From: Doryteuthis pealeii | Taxonomy: Eukaryota; Mollusca; Cephalopoda; Myopsida; Loliginidae | DNA length: 64,000 nt | Assembly (NCBI GenBank): GCA_023376005.1 | Contig: CM042157.1 | Span: 53,242,327-53,306,326 of the forward strand | Direction: 5' to 3' | Shown: piece after piece, positions 44,396 through 53,913 of the stretch | Layout of the letters: each line of letters starts with the position of its first letter | How positions within the stretch are numbered: the first letter of the stretch is position 1 | Program-made: the position numbers and the translations under genes | Notes under the pieces: model-generated | What the model was told of the DNA's origin: nothing | What the model saw: the letters and a program-made list of their open reading frames with translations, nothing else | The model's database searches: none

Positions 44396-44429
44396 ACAGT
44401 TGGGCTGAATTTGCCAGAAGGTGTCAAAA

Positions 44430-44500
44430 TTAAGGTGACACACAAAAAAAACAGAACCCATAAATTTTGTAATAAAACTGTTAATTTTAACTAAGGGGGT
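44430..44500. mobile_element. half of the CAGGGTG MITE
   Basis: AGGTGACACACAAAAAAAAC, 'AGAACCCATAAATTTTGTAA' and TAAAACTGTTAATTTTAACT correspond to one half of the MITE at 1693-1823. A foldback arm (44505-44585) follows directly, the same pair of families as at 1367-1823. Confidence 0.65.
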
Positions 44501-44504
44501 TTAA

Positions 44505-44585
44505 GAAAAATAAAACATTTATTGCAAAAACACGGACATAAAATGGGGGTTCAGTTTATTTAAGGTTAGGAATTTACGAGCAAAT
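44505..44585 (+). repeat. single foldback arm
   Basis: AAAATAAAACATTTATTGCA then ACATAAAATGGGGGTTCAGT: the arm of the 4343-4586 family. Followed by C-A-rich (CAAAA)n sequence to 44745 and a small palindrome CGAAGAAACT/AGTTTCTTCG. Confidence 0.75.
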
Positions 44586-44764
44586 TTTATTACCAAAATG
44601 TTTATCTAAACAGCGATTTTTTTTTTACATGTTTCGTCATTAAATTCTCTTTCAAGAAATGAAAAATTAATTTTCCTCTACCAAAAAAACAAAAAAAAAA
44701 AACAAAACAACAAAAACAAAACAAAAAAAAAACAAAAAAACAAATACGAAGAAACTAAGTTTCT

Positions 44765-45298
44765 TCGCGTTTGTTTGTTGTTTTAATAAGTTACTTATTG
44801 TACACTGTGGGGGTAAAATACCCGCACTTTTAATTTAAAGTAAAGATTTATTTAAAATATAAGATCTTACTACTTGATAAACAGAAATTTTATTAAATTC
44901 GGATTATTAGTTGTTAATTAATGATTAAAAAGTAAAGGTAAAAGAAAAAAAAGTAAATAAAAACCAAAAAAGATTTTACGTGTGTTTTTTCTTAAGACTT
45001 AAAAAATTCATAGCGCTTCTTTCTTAAAATAAAAAATAAATCTTTATTAAACTTTGTTTTTTTTTTTAATTATTTTTTTAATCATAATTGAGGCAATACT
45101 TTTAAAATTAACTATTCAACAATCTTTTACTTTAAAAAAGCAGATTTGACATCCGGATATTTCAAACATACGAAATAGTATCACTATAAATAAATAAAGG
45201 CCTCCATATTTAATATTTTCTATCGTATTCAATAATGAAGAGCTCCAATGTCTTAAAATAGGAATTTATCTCCCTTACACCCCAGCTTTTGCCGGATG
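44765..45298. other. no gene recognised
   Basis: AT-rich unique sequence ending in a 22-base TA run at 45299-45320 that borders the hAT element. Confidence 0.5.
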
Positions 45299-45320
45299 CT
45301 ATATATATATATATATATAT

Positions 45321-46333
45321 TAGGGACTTGCAAAATGAGCCTAAAATGCGTTTTTGACCAAATGACTTTAGCCCCCCCCCTACAGAAAATAATTTACCAA
45401 AAATCAGGGAATTATCGGATTTTAATGAAATTTTCAGTGTTTATTTATCAATGAATGATCTTTATAATACATTATTTATTTTATTTCAAAACTTTCTGAT
45501 TTTTTTCAGGTCACTTAATTTTTACCCCCCTTTCGGAGTGTAAAATATTGGCGAGTTGGTCCTTCTAATTACAGTAGAATAAAGATAAAAGACCGAAGTT
45601 GTAAATAGAAAAAAAAAAAATTTTTTTAAGGGGAATATTTTATACGAAAATAAGTACCGAAAATCGGAAAATAAAATGTTAAAAAATAATAAATAATTAA
45701 TTTTTTGGAGATTTCTTTTTTACTCATTTCGATAATTATTTAATTGGTTATTTTCTTATAAAAGAAAAAATTATACATCAATATTTTTTCTGCTTAAAAA
45801 GGGGGGGGGGCTACCTTTTCAATAGAGTTTTTCTTCAAAACGTATACTTTGATTGACTAAAATAAGGTTTGCATTAAATAGATATTTATTTCTAGAATCT
45901 AAAAATATAACATTTTAAACTTAAAATCCGAATATTTTTTATTTTAAATGAATTTTATATATTAATTTTTCATAGCAAAAATACCAAATTAAAGTTTTGA
46001 AATAAAATAACTGATGCATTATAAAATTCATTAATTGTTAAATCAATACTGAAAATTTCATTAAAATTGGATAATTACCCGATTTTTGGTAAATTTTTTT
46101 TGCAATCGCGAATGTTACAGTAAAATTGTAAACAAGCACTTAAAACCATTGAAAAAGAGACAGAATGGCGGATCACGTCGAAATTGACCAAAACAAATCC
46201 CTTTAAATATATTAAAAATAAACTGCATATGTAATGATATTTTTATTTTTTTAATGATGGTTACCTTAAATAATAGATTTATTTTTAATTCGCTTTTAAA
46301 ACTCGTAGAAGCTGATTTTTTTGCCAGTCCCTA
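45321..46333. mobile_element. non-autonomous hAT transposon, second copy
   Basis: The terminus TAGGGACTTGCAAAATG (45321) is inverted at 46333 (inward TAGGGACTGGCAAAAAAATC). The left part matches the right part of the 15404-17235 element and vice versa, so it lies in the opposite orientation. Inverted interior arms carry ACCAAAAATCAGGGAATTAT and its complement (46066-46090). The left flank is a TA microsatellite, which hides any 8-bp target duplication. Shorter than the first copy (1013 against 1832 bp). No transposase. Confidence 0.85.
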
Positions 46334-46449
46334 ATTTTGTTTGTGTGATTATCCCCCTTATATCGGATTGTCAAAATTTTTTTTATGGTAACTCAAAATC
46401 GCTATCTTGTATGTTTTCACATCCAGGTATTTCGAAGTAAAAGATAAAC

Positions 46450-47215
46450 ATGGGATTTTCTATCTATTGGATAGAAAATCTAAAATTTTAAAAAATATCT
46501 ATTCTTGGAAGTGTAGCCAAAAAGACTTTTCTCTGTTGCAATTGATATTTATTTAGACTGGGAAAGAATTTGGCACATTTTGTCCTCCATACTTGAAATT
46601 GAAGATTTTTAAAAATCTTTAAAATTCTTAGAAAATATGCAGCACATCATAATGCATTTTTTAATTTCGATTTTTTCAAAGATAAAATTCAGAGCTGTCT
46701 TTTGTTAAATTTTCAAGTTAGTCCCGTATGCTGTAAGACATGTAATATTGACCTTGAAATTTTTAAGGTAGTAAAAAACTCAGTTTAACTTAGATAAAAT
46801 AATTTTTTTTGCATCATTTTAAAGAAAAATATTTTTTTAATACTATGAGAAAAACAAAAAACAATAACTTTTAAATTTTAGAATCACTTTTTTAGGGTAT
46901 TGAATTTATATTTTTTAATTTTTTATTTTTCTATATATTCTTCAGGATATGATCTTTCAAGAAATTTAAAAATTAGGGATCGGGATTTTTTTTCTTCAAA
47001 TGATCAAAGGTCAAAAAATTCTGAATTGATAAAAAAAAATATTTTTTCAAGTTTCTTTAATAAAATAAACTAATTGTTATAAAATTAAGTCGTTGGAAAA
47101 TAATTTGGTGAAAATTTCATTAAAATTGGATAATTCCCTGATTTTTGGTAATTGTTTTAAAATTTAGGAATTTAAAAAAAAAGGATTATCTCCCTTGGCA
47201 ATCCTTGAACATCAC
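46450..47215 (-). mobile_element. element family T2, inverted copy
   Basis: Reverse complement of 42623-43300: AGAAATTTAAAAATTAGGGA, 'AAATAATTTGGTGAAAATTTC', ATAATTCCCTGATTTTTGGT, and the end ATTATCTCCCTTGGCAATCC against the start of 42623. A TA microsatellite (47217-47257) again lies at the same end. Confidence 0.75.
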
Positions 47216-47216
47216 T

Positions 47217-47257
<41 letters not shown>
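47217..47257. repeat. (TA)n microsatellite
   Basis: About 40 bases of TA with one slip, next to the T2 end. Confidence 0.95.
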
Positions 47258-47258
<1 letters not shown>

Positions 47259-47644
47259 TAAAATGATATAAAATTAAAAAAAAACTTGTAAAAGTAATAT
47301 CTATCTATCTATTATCTATTATTATACTAAAGCTGAGTTTATCAACCTTCTCCAGCTAAAGGATTTTTTTCTATTTATGTTATGGACACAATATTTATAC
47401 TTAGATATTCCTTGGTGTTAGCACTACAAAGTGTATGAAAAAAAATTCAGTTTAATTGGTTTTAATTAGGCGTAATTAGCAATTAAGTCAACGACCGACC
47501 AATCCCTGTCTAAATCAGACCTGGCTCTCTTGCACTCTCCCTCTATATAGAGTTATGGTGAGGGGGAGAGTTATTGTGAGTAGTCGAGTTTATACAGAGT
47601 AGGAGTGACTGCTGATATTTTACAGGCAAGCAGCCTGGTCTGGG

Positions 47645-47707
47645 GAAAGGGAGGGGCGAATCTACCTAGAGTTAGGAGAACTCTAGGTAGATTCGCCCCT
47701 CCCTTTC
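47645..47707. repeat. perfect 29-bp-stem hairpin
   Basis: Arm 47645-47673 (GAAAGGGAGGGGCGAATCTA...) and arm 47679-47707 are exact reverse complements around the loop AGGAG. Flanking bases extend it imperfectly to GGTCTGG/CCAGGCC. In duplicate B (about 56790-56856) the left arm has several one-base deletions and the right arm is intact. Confidence 0.9.
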
Positions 47708-47747
47708 TCCAGGCCACAGAGAAACAAAACAAAAAAATCTTTTTAGG

Positions 47748-47798
47748 GCATGATTTCAATTTTAGTTGAGCGTAAATTTTACTAAATTGAAATCATGC
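47748..47798. repeat. near-perfect hairpin, ~18-bp stem
   Basis: GCATGATTTCAATTTTAGT (47748-47766) pairs with ACTAAATTGAAATCATGC (47781-47798), differing by one T. It lies 41 bases after the previous hairpin and is conserved in duplicate B (about 56891-56942). Confidence 0.85.
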
Positions 47799-47965
47799 TT
47801 TAAAATAGATTTTTTAAATTACTTTAATTATTAATTCATAGAGTATTAAACTTACTTTAAAAAATATTTCATGTTGGGTAAAAAAAATAGTTATATATTT
47901 AAATATTATGGAATTCAAATGAGCAAACATTGACTACCGTGGGGGTAGTTTTCTTCGGGCTTAAA

Positions 47966-47995
47966 AGTTTGTTTTAGTTAAAACTAAAACAAACT
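47966..47995. repeat. perfect 14-bp hairpin
   Basis: AGTTTGTTTTAGTT, loop AA, AACTAAAACAAACT. Third hairpin in a row inside the composite element; also perfect in duplicate B. Confidence 0.9.
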
Positions 47996-47997
47996 AG

Positions 47998-48575
47998 ACT
48001 GACTTTTGATTTAAGTCGGTAAAATTAAAACGGAAAGTTTATTGCTGGTACCAAATCACAGTTTAACTGCAGTCTATGAATTAACATTTTGCGAATTTGG
48101 TTACGGTTTTAGGGCATTAAGGTTGTTTTTAATTACGTATTGCTTAAAAAATAAACAAAAAACACAAATTACTATACATTTAATGTTGAAAAATATTTTT
48201 TAAACTAAGTTTAATTGAAATTATACATTGCTATATTAACACAAACAACTGTTTTAATAATAGATTCAATAATTAATTTCAATGGTTAATTAAATGTATA
48301 GTAAATTGTGTTTTGTTGTTGTTTATTTTTTAAAGCAATACGTAATTAAAAACAACCTTAATCCCCTAAAACTGTAACCCAATTCGCAAAATGTTAATTC
48401 ATAGAATGTAGGACTAACTTCTGACTTAGGTTGGAAAATTAAAACGGAAAATTTTTTGCTGGTACCCAATGACAGTTTAACTACAGTCTATGAATTAACA
48501 TTTTGCGAATTGGGTTACGGTTTTAGGGGATTAAGGTTGTTTTTAATTACGTATGGCTTTAAAAAAATAAACTCT
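47998..48575. repeat. ~160-bp block in three copies (+, -, +)
   Basis: Block P runs 47998-48165 (+), 48328-48406 (-, partial) and 48411-48575 (+). All share TGAATTAACATTTTGCGAAT (or its complement) and 'ACGGTTTTAGGG.ATTAAGG'. The spacer between copies 1 and 2 is itself palindromic (ATTACTATACATTTAA / TTAAATGTATAGTAAAT). The 64-codon ORF 48456-48650 lies in copy 3 and is not supported as a gene. Confidence 0.85.
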
Positions 48576-48641
48576 GTCTTTAGTCTTTTTATTTATGCAG
48601 AAAATAGTATCAATCAAATATATACCACTCCGATATTACAG

Positions 48642-49090
48642 TCTGAATAATACAAATAATTGTAATCTTTGCGGAGTTCCGTCATGGCCTCTTGCCTCAA
48701 AACATGCTTGCCGGTGACTGCTGAAAAAACAAAAACAAAAAAAACACCAGCTACGATTGAAGTCCGTAGCGGAAGCGGCGTGAAAAACAAAAACAACTAG
48801 GGTTTAGGATTTGGGGTTGGGGTTTAAGTTTAGTTTAATGGAAAATAAATAAATAATTTGGGCTCTGTTTTTTCTGAGTCACCCTGTATACAGGGTGACC
48901 CAGAAAAAAAAGAACTTTGTAATAAAAACAATTTTAATGGGGGGGGGGTTAGGGTTAGGTTGGGTTTTCAGTGGAAAATCCCCTAAGTTGGTTCTTTTTT
49001 TTTTTTTTTTTTTTTTTAAGTGATACCGCTTTGGATGCAGGAAGCCAGGACGGAACTCCGCAAAGATTACCATTATTTGTATTATTCAGA
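48642..49090. repeat. inverted pair flanking the MITE junction
   Basis: 'GAATAATACAAATAATTGTA' and ATCTTTGCGGAGTTCCGTC (48642-48685) are the reverse complement of 'GACGGAACTCCGCAAAGAT' and 'ATTATTTGTATTATTC' at 49050-49090. The inner flanks match the minisatellite-element module: 48690-48780 (CTTGCCTCAAAACATGCTTG, CCGGTGACTGCTG) inverted, and CCCTAAGTTGGTTCTTTTTT at 48981 direct. Confidence 0.75.
48800..49000. mobile_element. two CAGGGTG MITE halves joined end to end
   Basis: ...TCTGAGTCACCCTG-TATA-CAGGGTGACCCAGA...: two MITE termini meet head to head at 48880-48900, giving a perfect 22-base palindrome. Left and right parts each represent about half of the element at 1693-1823. The TTAGGGTTAGG string near 48949 is internal MITE sequence, not telomere. 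Copy B has the same join at about 58003-58024. Confidence 0.8.
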
Positions 49091-49440
49091 CTATTGTCCT
49101 TGTCTTCATTGTTATCTGTACAAAGTTTCGGCTGATGTGCCCTCCGGCCTTCTTCAGGTATTTCTTGTCGGACTCGGAACCATCTTGTAATTGGGAGCCA
49201 TCATGGAACTTTGAACCCAACCCTTTATTAGGTTCACGGGGTATCCTGTTCTCATTCCACTAACCATAGCTGCGGTACAGGTGTTAAGCTGTGTTAATTA
49301 TTATTCTATGTTACTGCTGTCCCTGACCAGGATTGAACCTGCAGTCTAGAGATAACTGGCATTTAGAACTGTCTTAATCTAACCCCTTTATCTATTAGGA
49401 TATGTGTTCAATTGGACAATCCAGTGTGAATTTTTTCAAT
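49050..49440 (-). mobile_element. tRNA-derived SINE family 3
   Basis: Same family as 5280-5650. GACCAGGATTGAACCTGCAG gives a minus-strand B-box (GGTTCAATCCTGG). The head side lies at the right ('CCTTTATCTATTAGGATATG'), and the body includes CCTCCGGCCTTCTTCAGGTA. Plus-strand ORFs across it are shadows. Confidence 0.7.
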
Positions 49441-49469
49441 TGCAAAAGTTACAATTTATTTTGTAAAAA

Positions 49470-49700
49470 CGGATTTTAAGTAGCCTCTTGGCAGGCATCT
49501 TGATCAAAATGGACGAAAAAAACGTTTTAAATATATCAAAAATAAATTATATGTGTAATATTATTTTGCTTTTTTACTGATGCTTATTATGTTACTACTT
49601 TTCGACTTAGACAAAAATTTGACCTTAAGTAATCAATTTAATAAATTTTAGTTCGTTTTTAAAAATGAAAAGCAGATGATATTTTGCCAGATCCAACTCT
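49470..49700. mobile_element. degraded hAT element end
   Basis: 'TTTAAATATATCAAAAATAA', TTTTAGTTCGTTTTTAAAAA and GCAGATGATATTTTGCCAGA parallel 46190-46333, including the GCTGATTTTTTTGCCAGTCC terminus, at clearly lower identity. Confidence 0.6.
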
Positions 49701-49704
49701 TTTC

Positions 49705-50065
49705 CCTAATCATCTAGAGAGAGCTTAATGGGTGAACCAATGGGTCACGTTTTGTCTAGTATATATATAAAGTTGTTGGGGTGGCCTAAAGTCGGTATCA
49801 GCCAGACAGCAAGGGACTCTATCCCCTTTTCACTAGCGCTAGACCAAGTAGATTGTTTTGGCATCTGAGGTGCAGCACCATACCTACCATCAACTCCTTT
49901 ACCGCACAGATCCCTGTGCTACTCATCTGCTTAGTTGGCGAACGCTGGTATTGAACCAGGAACCTTATGGTTCCTAGCCAGATGCTCTACCGACTGAGCC
50001 ACTAGACAAAACGTGACCTGTTGGGTCACCCATTGAGCTCTGGGTAGATAACTGGGATTAAGGAA
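49705..50065 (-). mobile_element. tRNA-derived SINE family 2 enclosed by inverted repeats
   Basis: A minus-strand SINE: head GGCTCAGTCGGTAGAGCATC (A-box region) and GGTTCCTGGTTCAATACCAG (B-box region), then a ~170-bp body ending GGCTGATACCGACTTTAGGC. It is bordered by an inverted repeat: TTAATGGGTGAACCAATGGG .. TCACGTTTTGTCTAG on the left and CTAGACAAAACGTGA .. TTGGGTCACCCATTGAGC on the right, extending imperfectly outward to ~75 bases. The minus ORF 49931-50191 covers the head and is not a gene. Confidence 0.8.
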
Positions 50066-50469
50066 AAGTAGATTGCAAAGCGAATTAAATTTTAAAAAAG
50101 AAATAAATAAATACGGTTGGAGAATTAAAAAACAACAACATTTGAATAATTTTGTAAGATTTTTAACGTTTCGCACACTCTCTACTCTCAATGTGAAACT
50201 AACATATATAATGAGGAGGTAATCAAGATATACAGAGAGAGGGAAAAAGTGATAGGCAGAATATGTGAAGTGAGAGTCTGGTCAGTTTTTTACTTAATTG
50301 CAAATTACGACTAATTAGAAAAAATCAAAATGGAATTTTTTTCAAACTTAACTCAATCCTAGGACTAAGGAATAATTTAGTATAATTTTCATGTCATTAA
50401 ACTAATTAGGAAAAAAAAAACCTTTAGGACACAAATACTGATTCGTCCAGCTTTAGAAGTAAAAGTAAA

Positions 50470-50716
50470 GTTGTCGGGATGGCCTAAAGTCGGTATCAGC
50501 CAGACAGCGAGGGAGTCTATCCCCTTTTCACTAGTGCTAGACAAAGGAGATTGTTTTAGTGTCTGAAATGGAGCGCCTCACCTACCATCAGCTCCTCACT
50601 TTACCTCATAGATCTTTATGCTTCTCTTATGCTGAGTTGGCGAGGGTCGATATTGATCCAGGAACCTTGCAGTTCCCAGGCGAACGCTCTACCAACTAAA
50701 CTAAACTGGCCCTTTA
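50470..50716 (-). mobile_element. tRNA-derived SINE family 2 (minus strand)
   Basis: Same body as above (TAAAGTCGGTATCAGCCAGA, CTATCCCCTTTTCACTAGTG). The minus-strand head GGCCAGTTTAGTTTAGTTGG is altered in the A-box, while the B-box AAGGTTCCTGGATCAATATC is recognisable. A (TAA)n run follows at 50718-50747. Confidence 0.8.
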
Positions 50717-50717
50717 G

Positions 50718-50718
50718 T

Positions 50719-50747
<29 letters not shown>
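50718..50747. repeat. (TAA)n microsatellite
   Basis: About ten ATA/TAA units next to the SINE head end. Also present in duplicate B at about 59840-59868. Confidence 0.95.
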
Positions 50748-50749
<2 letters not shown>

Positions 50750-50869
50750 ATAAATATTAATAAATTTTAACAGTCTTTCTCTTTTAACTCATTTTGAGTG
50801 AAAGATGTTCTTGAATTTTATAAAAATGAATGCCTTGTATGATTTTATCTCGGAGTTATGGTACATGAT

Positions 50870-51060
50870 TGTATTTTACTGATCTATTTAAATACATTAA
50901 CCTCCAAGAATCCCCCTAAAAAATAAGTATAGCTTAGGTTTGGCACAAGGCTGCATATATGAGTTACCTAATAAAGATTGAACTCACTACTCAGAAGTAG
51001 TTGGATTGTACAACAAGCTTGTTAACTATTATACCATGATTAGGTGCCCTTAATGTAAAC
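50870..51060 (-). mobile_element. tRNA-derived SINE family 1 (minus strand)
   Basis: The minus strand reads TAATCATGGTATAATAGTTA (A-box region), then GAGTAGTGAGTTCAATCTTT (B-box), then body CCAAACCTAAGCTATACTTA. The flank TACATGATTGTATTTTACTG is shared with 40215-40240, so the repeat unit extends to include it. Confidence 0.75.
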
Positions 51061-52660
51061 CTGAACTTGAGATATAGAAAAGAACTGCTGTATTTCAGAG
51101 GCTTGGCGCTTTAGACCATTTCGGTTACCCTACTAAAGAGTTTGTGAACTTCACACAGGATCAAGTGACAACATGGCATTATATTAAGTTACAATGCAAC
51201 ACTATTCAATTATTTACATGTCTTGGACAACTGTTTCACTTTGGTTATACTCAAAAACGTTTTAGCTGCTGTATCCTCTAACTTTCTTCGGGTGTCTTTT
51301 GTCTTGAATTCTTTGTCCTTAATCAAGAAAATTAAGCAGATAAACCAAAGCACATCAGGTCACCAACTATGACATGACACCTGAAATAAGGCTGAGACAT
51401 GCACCCTATAATTTATTTTAACCTTTTTATTTGTTTGTCATTATTAATATAAGTGTGAATTGTTAGACTCTCTAATAAAATTATAAATAAAACTTAACAA
51501 CATTTTAAAAGTTGCCATGGAGATCTAATCATTTGTTATTCATTTCAGATTTGTTGGATACAGAATGATTCATCTAAAAAAAAAACATTTTACAATATGC
51601 TTACATCACAGAGACTTAATAAATATTTAACTTTTTTCTTTTCTTCTTTTATACTTACAACACATACTCTTGTATCATGCGATTTTCTGAGACCTTTTGC
51701 AGCTAGAAATTTCGCCTGGGCCAACTATTTACATAGATAGTTTTTATCTTGTGTAAATTAAGACCCACTAGTATTACTATTAGGCCTAAAATTTTGGTCT
51801 TGGAAAGTTGCAGGACACGTGAGTATATACAGTAATTTTCTTTTCTGCTTTTAAATAAAGATAAAATTAATTTGATTAAATTACTTTGTTCTTATTTGAT
51901 ATAAATATAGGCAAATTATATTGTTGTTTGATTAAATTAGATTTTGTTGAATTGTTTTGTTTTGCTTCATGAACAGGAAAAAATCCTGTGGATTAAAAAA
52001 AAAATTTGTATTTAAAAAGAAAATTTTAAATATTAAGTCACCATGATGTAACAAGTGATGTCAGAGTGTCTTTGTAAGGTGTGACATATTAAATGGTAAT
52101 CCAGAAAAGTAAACTTGTGTAAAGGATTTAATTCCAGTTAAATCACAAATGATTGGTATCAAGTCTCAAGTCAATAAAGTTTATACAATCCAGTTATAGT
52201 CAAGTTCCACATAGACAAATCCAACATTGGCAAGATATTCCTTTATGATTATTCTACACTTGGAGTTTTCATTAAATAGTTTATGTGAGTTAGGTATTTC
52301 ATTGTAATTAGAAGACTCATTTTTCCCAGAATTGCAATGTCAATGCTTATTCATTTTAGATAGAAAGTTGTTTATGGCATATACCAGGAAATAATTCAAC
52401 AGTGTATATTATAAAAATGTAACATTTAAAGGTGAATCAATTCTGGGTCCAACAAATCCAATTTGACTTTTCACTTCTGCTTGGTTGATAATGATATTGA
52501 TATTCCTTGTTGAATTTAAACACAAAAGGCAAATAAATGACTTGCTTAAACTATAAACACAAAAATCTGCTTTTTAGCCTAATTTCATTAGTCCATCATA
52601 GAATAGAACATTTTTCCCAAACATAGAGTATACTGTGTGTATTTACCCAACCCCTCTGCT
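51061..52660. other. no gene recognised
   Basis: Relatively unique AT-rich sequence without supported exon, repeat partner (apart from duplicate B) or low-complexity tract. The ORF over the equivalent of 51687-51900 in copy B (60827-61039, minus) is disrupted in copy A by a one-base indel, so it is not under coding constraint. Confidence 0.55.
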
Positions 52661-52664
52661 ATGA

Positions 52665-52790
52665 GCAGGATGTGACACCAGATCAATTTTTAAGCAGAGT
52701 ACAACTGGTTTAAATTCTGAGTTTTCATTCTCCTAGGCTGATAGCCATACCAAAGTTAAAGAGTCCAGTCTGCCTTACTACCAAAAGTGT
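52665..52790 (+). repeat. dispersed SINE-like repeat
   Basis: GTGACACCAGATCAATTTTT, CAACTGGTTTAAATTCTGAG and 'TTCATTCTCCTAGGCTGATAG' are the same repeat as 8455-8580 and 31384-31490. Duplicate at 61795-61920. Confidence 0.7.
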
Positions 52791-53324
52791 ACTGTAATTG
52801 TTAAAAATATCTTTATGGTGGAATTTTTACATTCATGAATTATAATGATATAAAGATGGTTATTTGACAAACTTAATATGAATTTAAATGCTGTTTCCAG
52901 TTGTATAATAAATAAATAATTTTGATAATGCTAAGCTCATTTAAGGTCAAAATGATGTTTAAAATATAAAAGCATAAAATTGTGTAAAATTATTGTCTGA
53001 AGAAATTTTTAGTGGACACCAATTTTATTGGCCTTTTAATTTATCATCATTGATACTTAAAGGCTGTCTTTGGCAACCTTTAAGTAGGTGTTGAGTCTCT
53101 TCTTACTCATATATTTTATATTATAATTAATTGCAAATAGATTATAATAAGGGAAGTAATTTATAATTGGAATTAATTATTTCTCTTGATGTATTATAAT
53201 GATCAAGGACTTAGATTTTTACACAAATATTGCAACTTGCATTATTATTGAGTTATAACATTTTAATACTATTATGCTAACAAAAATCTCACACATGCAC
53301 ACACACACTATTTTACTCTTTGTT

Positions 53325-53505
53325 AGTTTGTCACACCAGCTCTTAACTGGTGATTTCTATTTGAGTCTGAGTGATAACAAGTTTCCTCAGGTCTCCAAGA
53401 CTCTTCTAAGTAGCATTGCCAATTTTAATAGTACTTGTGGTCTGAGTGGTTTCAATTCTTTTGCTTATCTACAGTTTCTTCAGTCTCTTTCTAGGTAGGA
53501 AGTGT
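53325..53505 (-). pseudogene. LINE ORF2 C-terminal fragment (minus strand)
   Basis: The minus strand gives RIETTQTTSTIKIGNAT, then SLGDLRKLVITQTQI, the region just C-terminal to the VIPIV box in the LINE at 11765-12175. The nucleotide match to 11785-11860 includes 'GACTCTTCTAAGTAGC'. Heavily mutated. The plus ORF 53274-53498 is antisense. Confidence 0.7.
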
Positions 53506-53551
53506 AGGCTATATACTGGTGATAGAGATTAAACATTTAATCACATAAAAA

Positions 53552-53757
53552 GTGAATGCAGCAAACTAGCATGAAAGGAATACAAAGACAGGTGCGCAAC
53601 TTGGTGATCCACTGGGAATTGCAAAGAACTGAAATTTCACCATATTGACAAATGGTATGTGCACCACCAGAATTTTTTCTTGAAAATAAAATCTCTGGGA
53701 CTTTGAGATACAACCAGATCATCCATTCCAGGCCAGAAGTCCAGATCTGGAAAAAAA
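53552..53757 (+). pseudogene. LINE ORF2 C-terminal fragment (plus strand)
   Basis: The plus strand reads IHWELGKR...KWYVHHQNFF...NQIIHSRPEVQIW, the segment immediately N-terminal to that of 53325-53505 but in the opposite orientation, implying an inversion or two nested insertions. In copy A a frameshift breaks it; copy B (62692-62964) is open for 90 codons. The minus ORFs here are antisense shadows. Followed by an A-rich stretch (AAAACAAACAAAAAC). Confidence 0.75.
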
Positions 53758-53913
53758 CAAACAAAAACAAACAAAAAAAAAACAAACTTGTCATCGAGCG
53801 AATTTTGGTATTCCAACAGACCATAGAGTGAAAATGAAGGAAGGTGGACAAATATCTGAATATGAAGGTAATGGTGATACAATTCATAGATATAGATTAT
53901 TATTATATAAAAT

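Larger units (their letters stand above)
47323..50462. mobile_element. ~3.1-kb composite element with ~230-bp imperfect terminal inverted repeats
   Basis: The left end (about 47323-47560) and the reverse complement of the right end (about 50215-50462) share a collinear series of blocks: TAAAGCTG, CTAAAGG-TTTTTTT, TTATTCCTTRG-like, ATGAAAAAAATTC, TTTTAATTAGGCGTAATTAG against 'TTTCTAATTAGTCGTAATTT', GCAATTAAGT, then CTCTTGCAC/CTCTCACTTC and CCCTCTNTNTAT. The interior holds three hairpins, a triplicated ~160-bp block, MITE halves, a hAT end and two SINEs, with no long ORF. It is a non-autonomous or heavily invaded element; class undetermined. Confidence 0.6.

Noticed and set aside
48945..48965. 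Telomeric (TTAGGG)n repeat
   Set aside because: Only about two TTAGGG-like units, and the string is part of the CAGGGTG MITE interior also seen at 1740.
53537..53887. 116- and 81-codon minus ORFs, and 62677-63020 counterparts
   Set aside because: They are antisense of the plus-strand LINE fragment containing IHWELGKR and KWYVHH.
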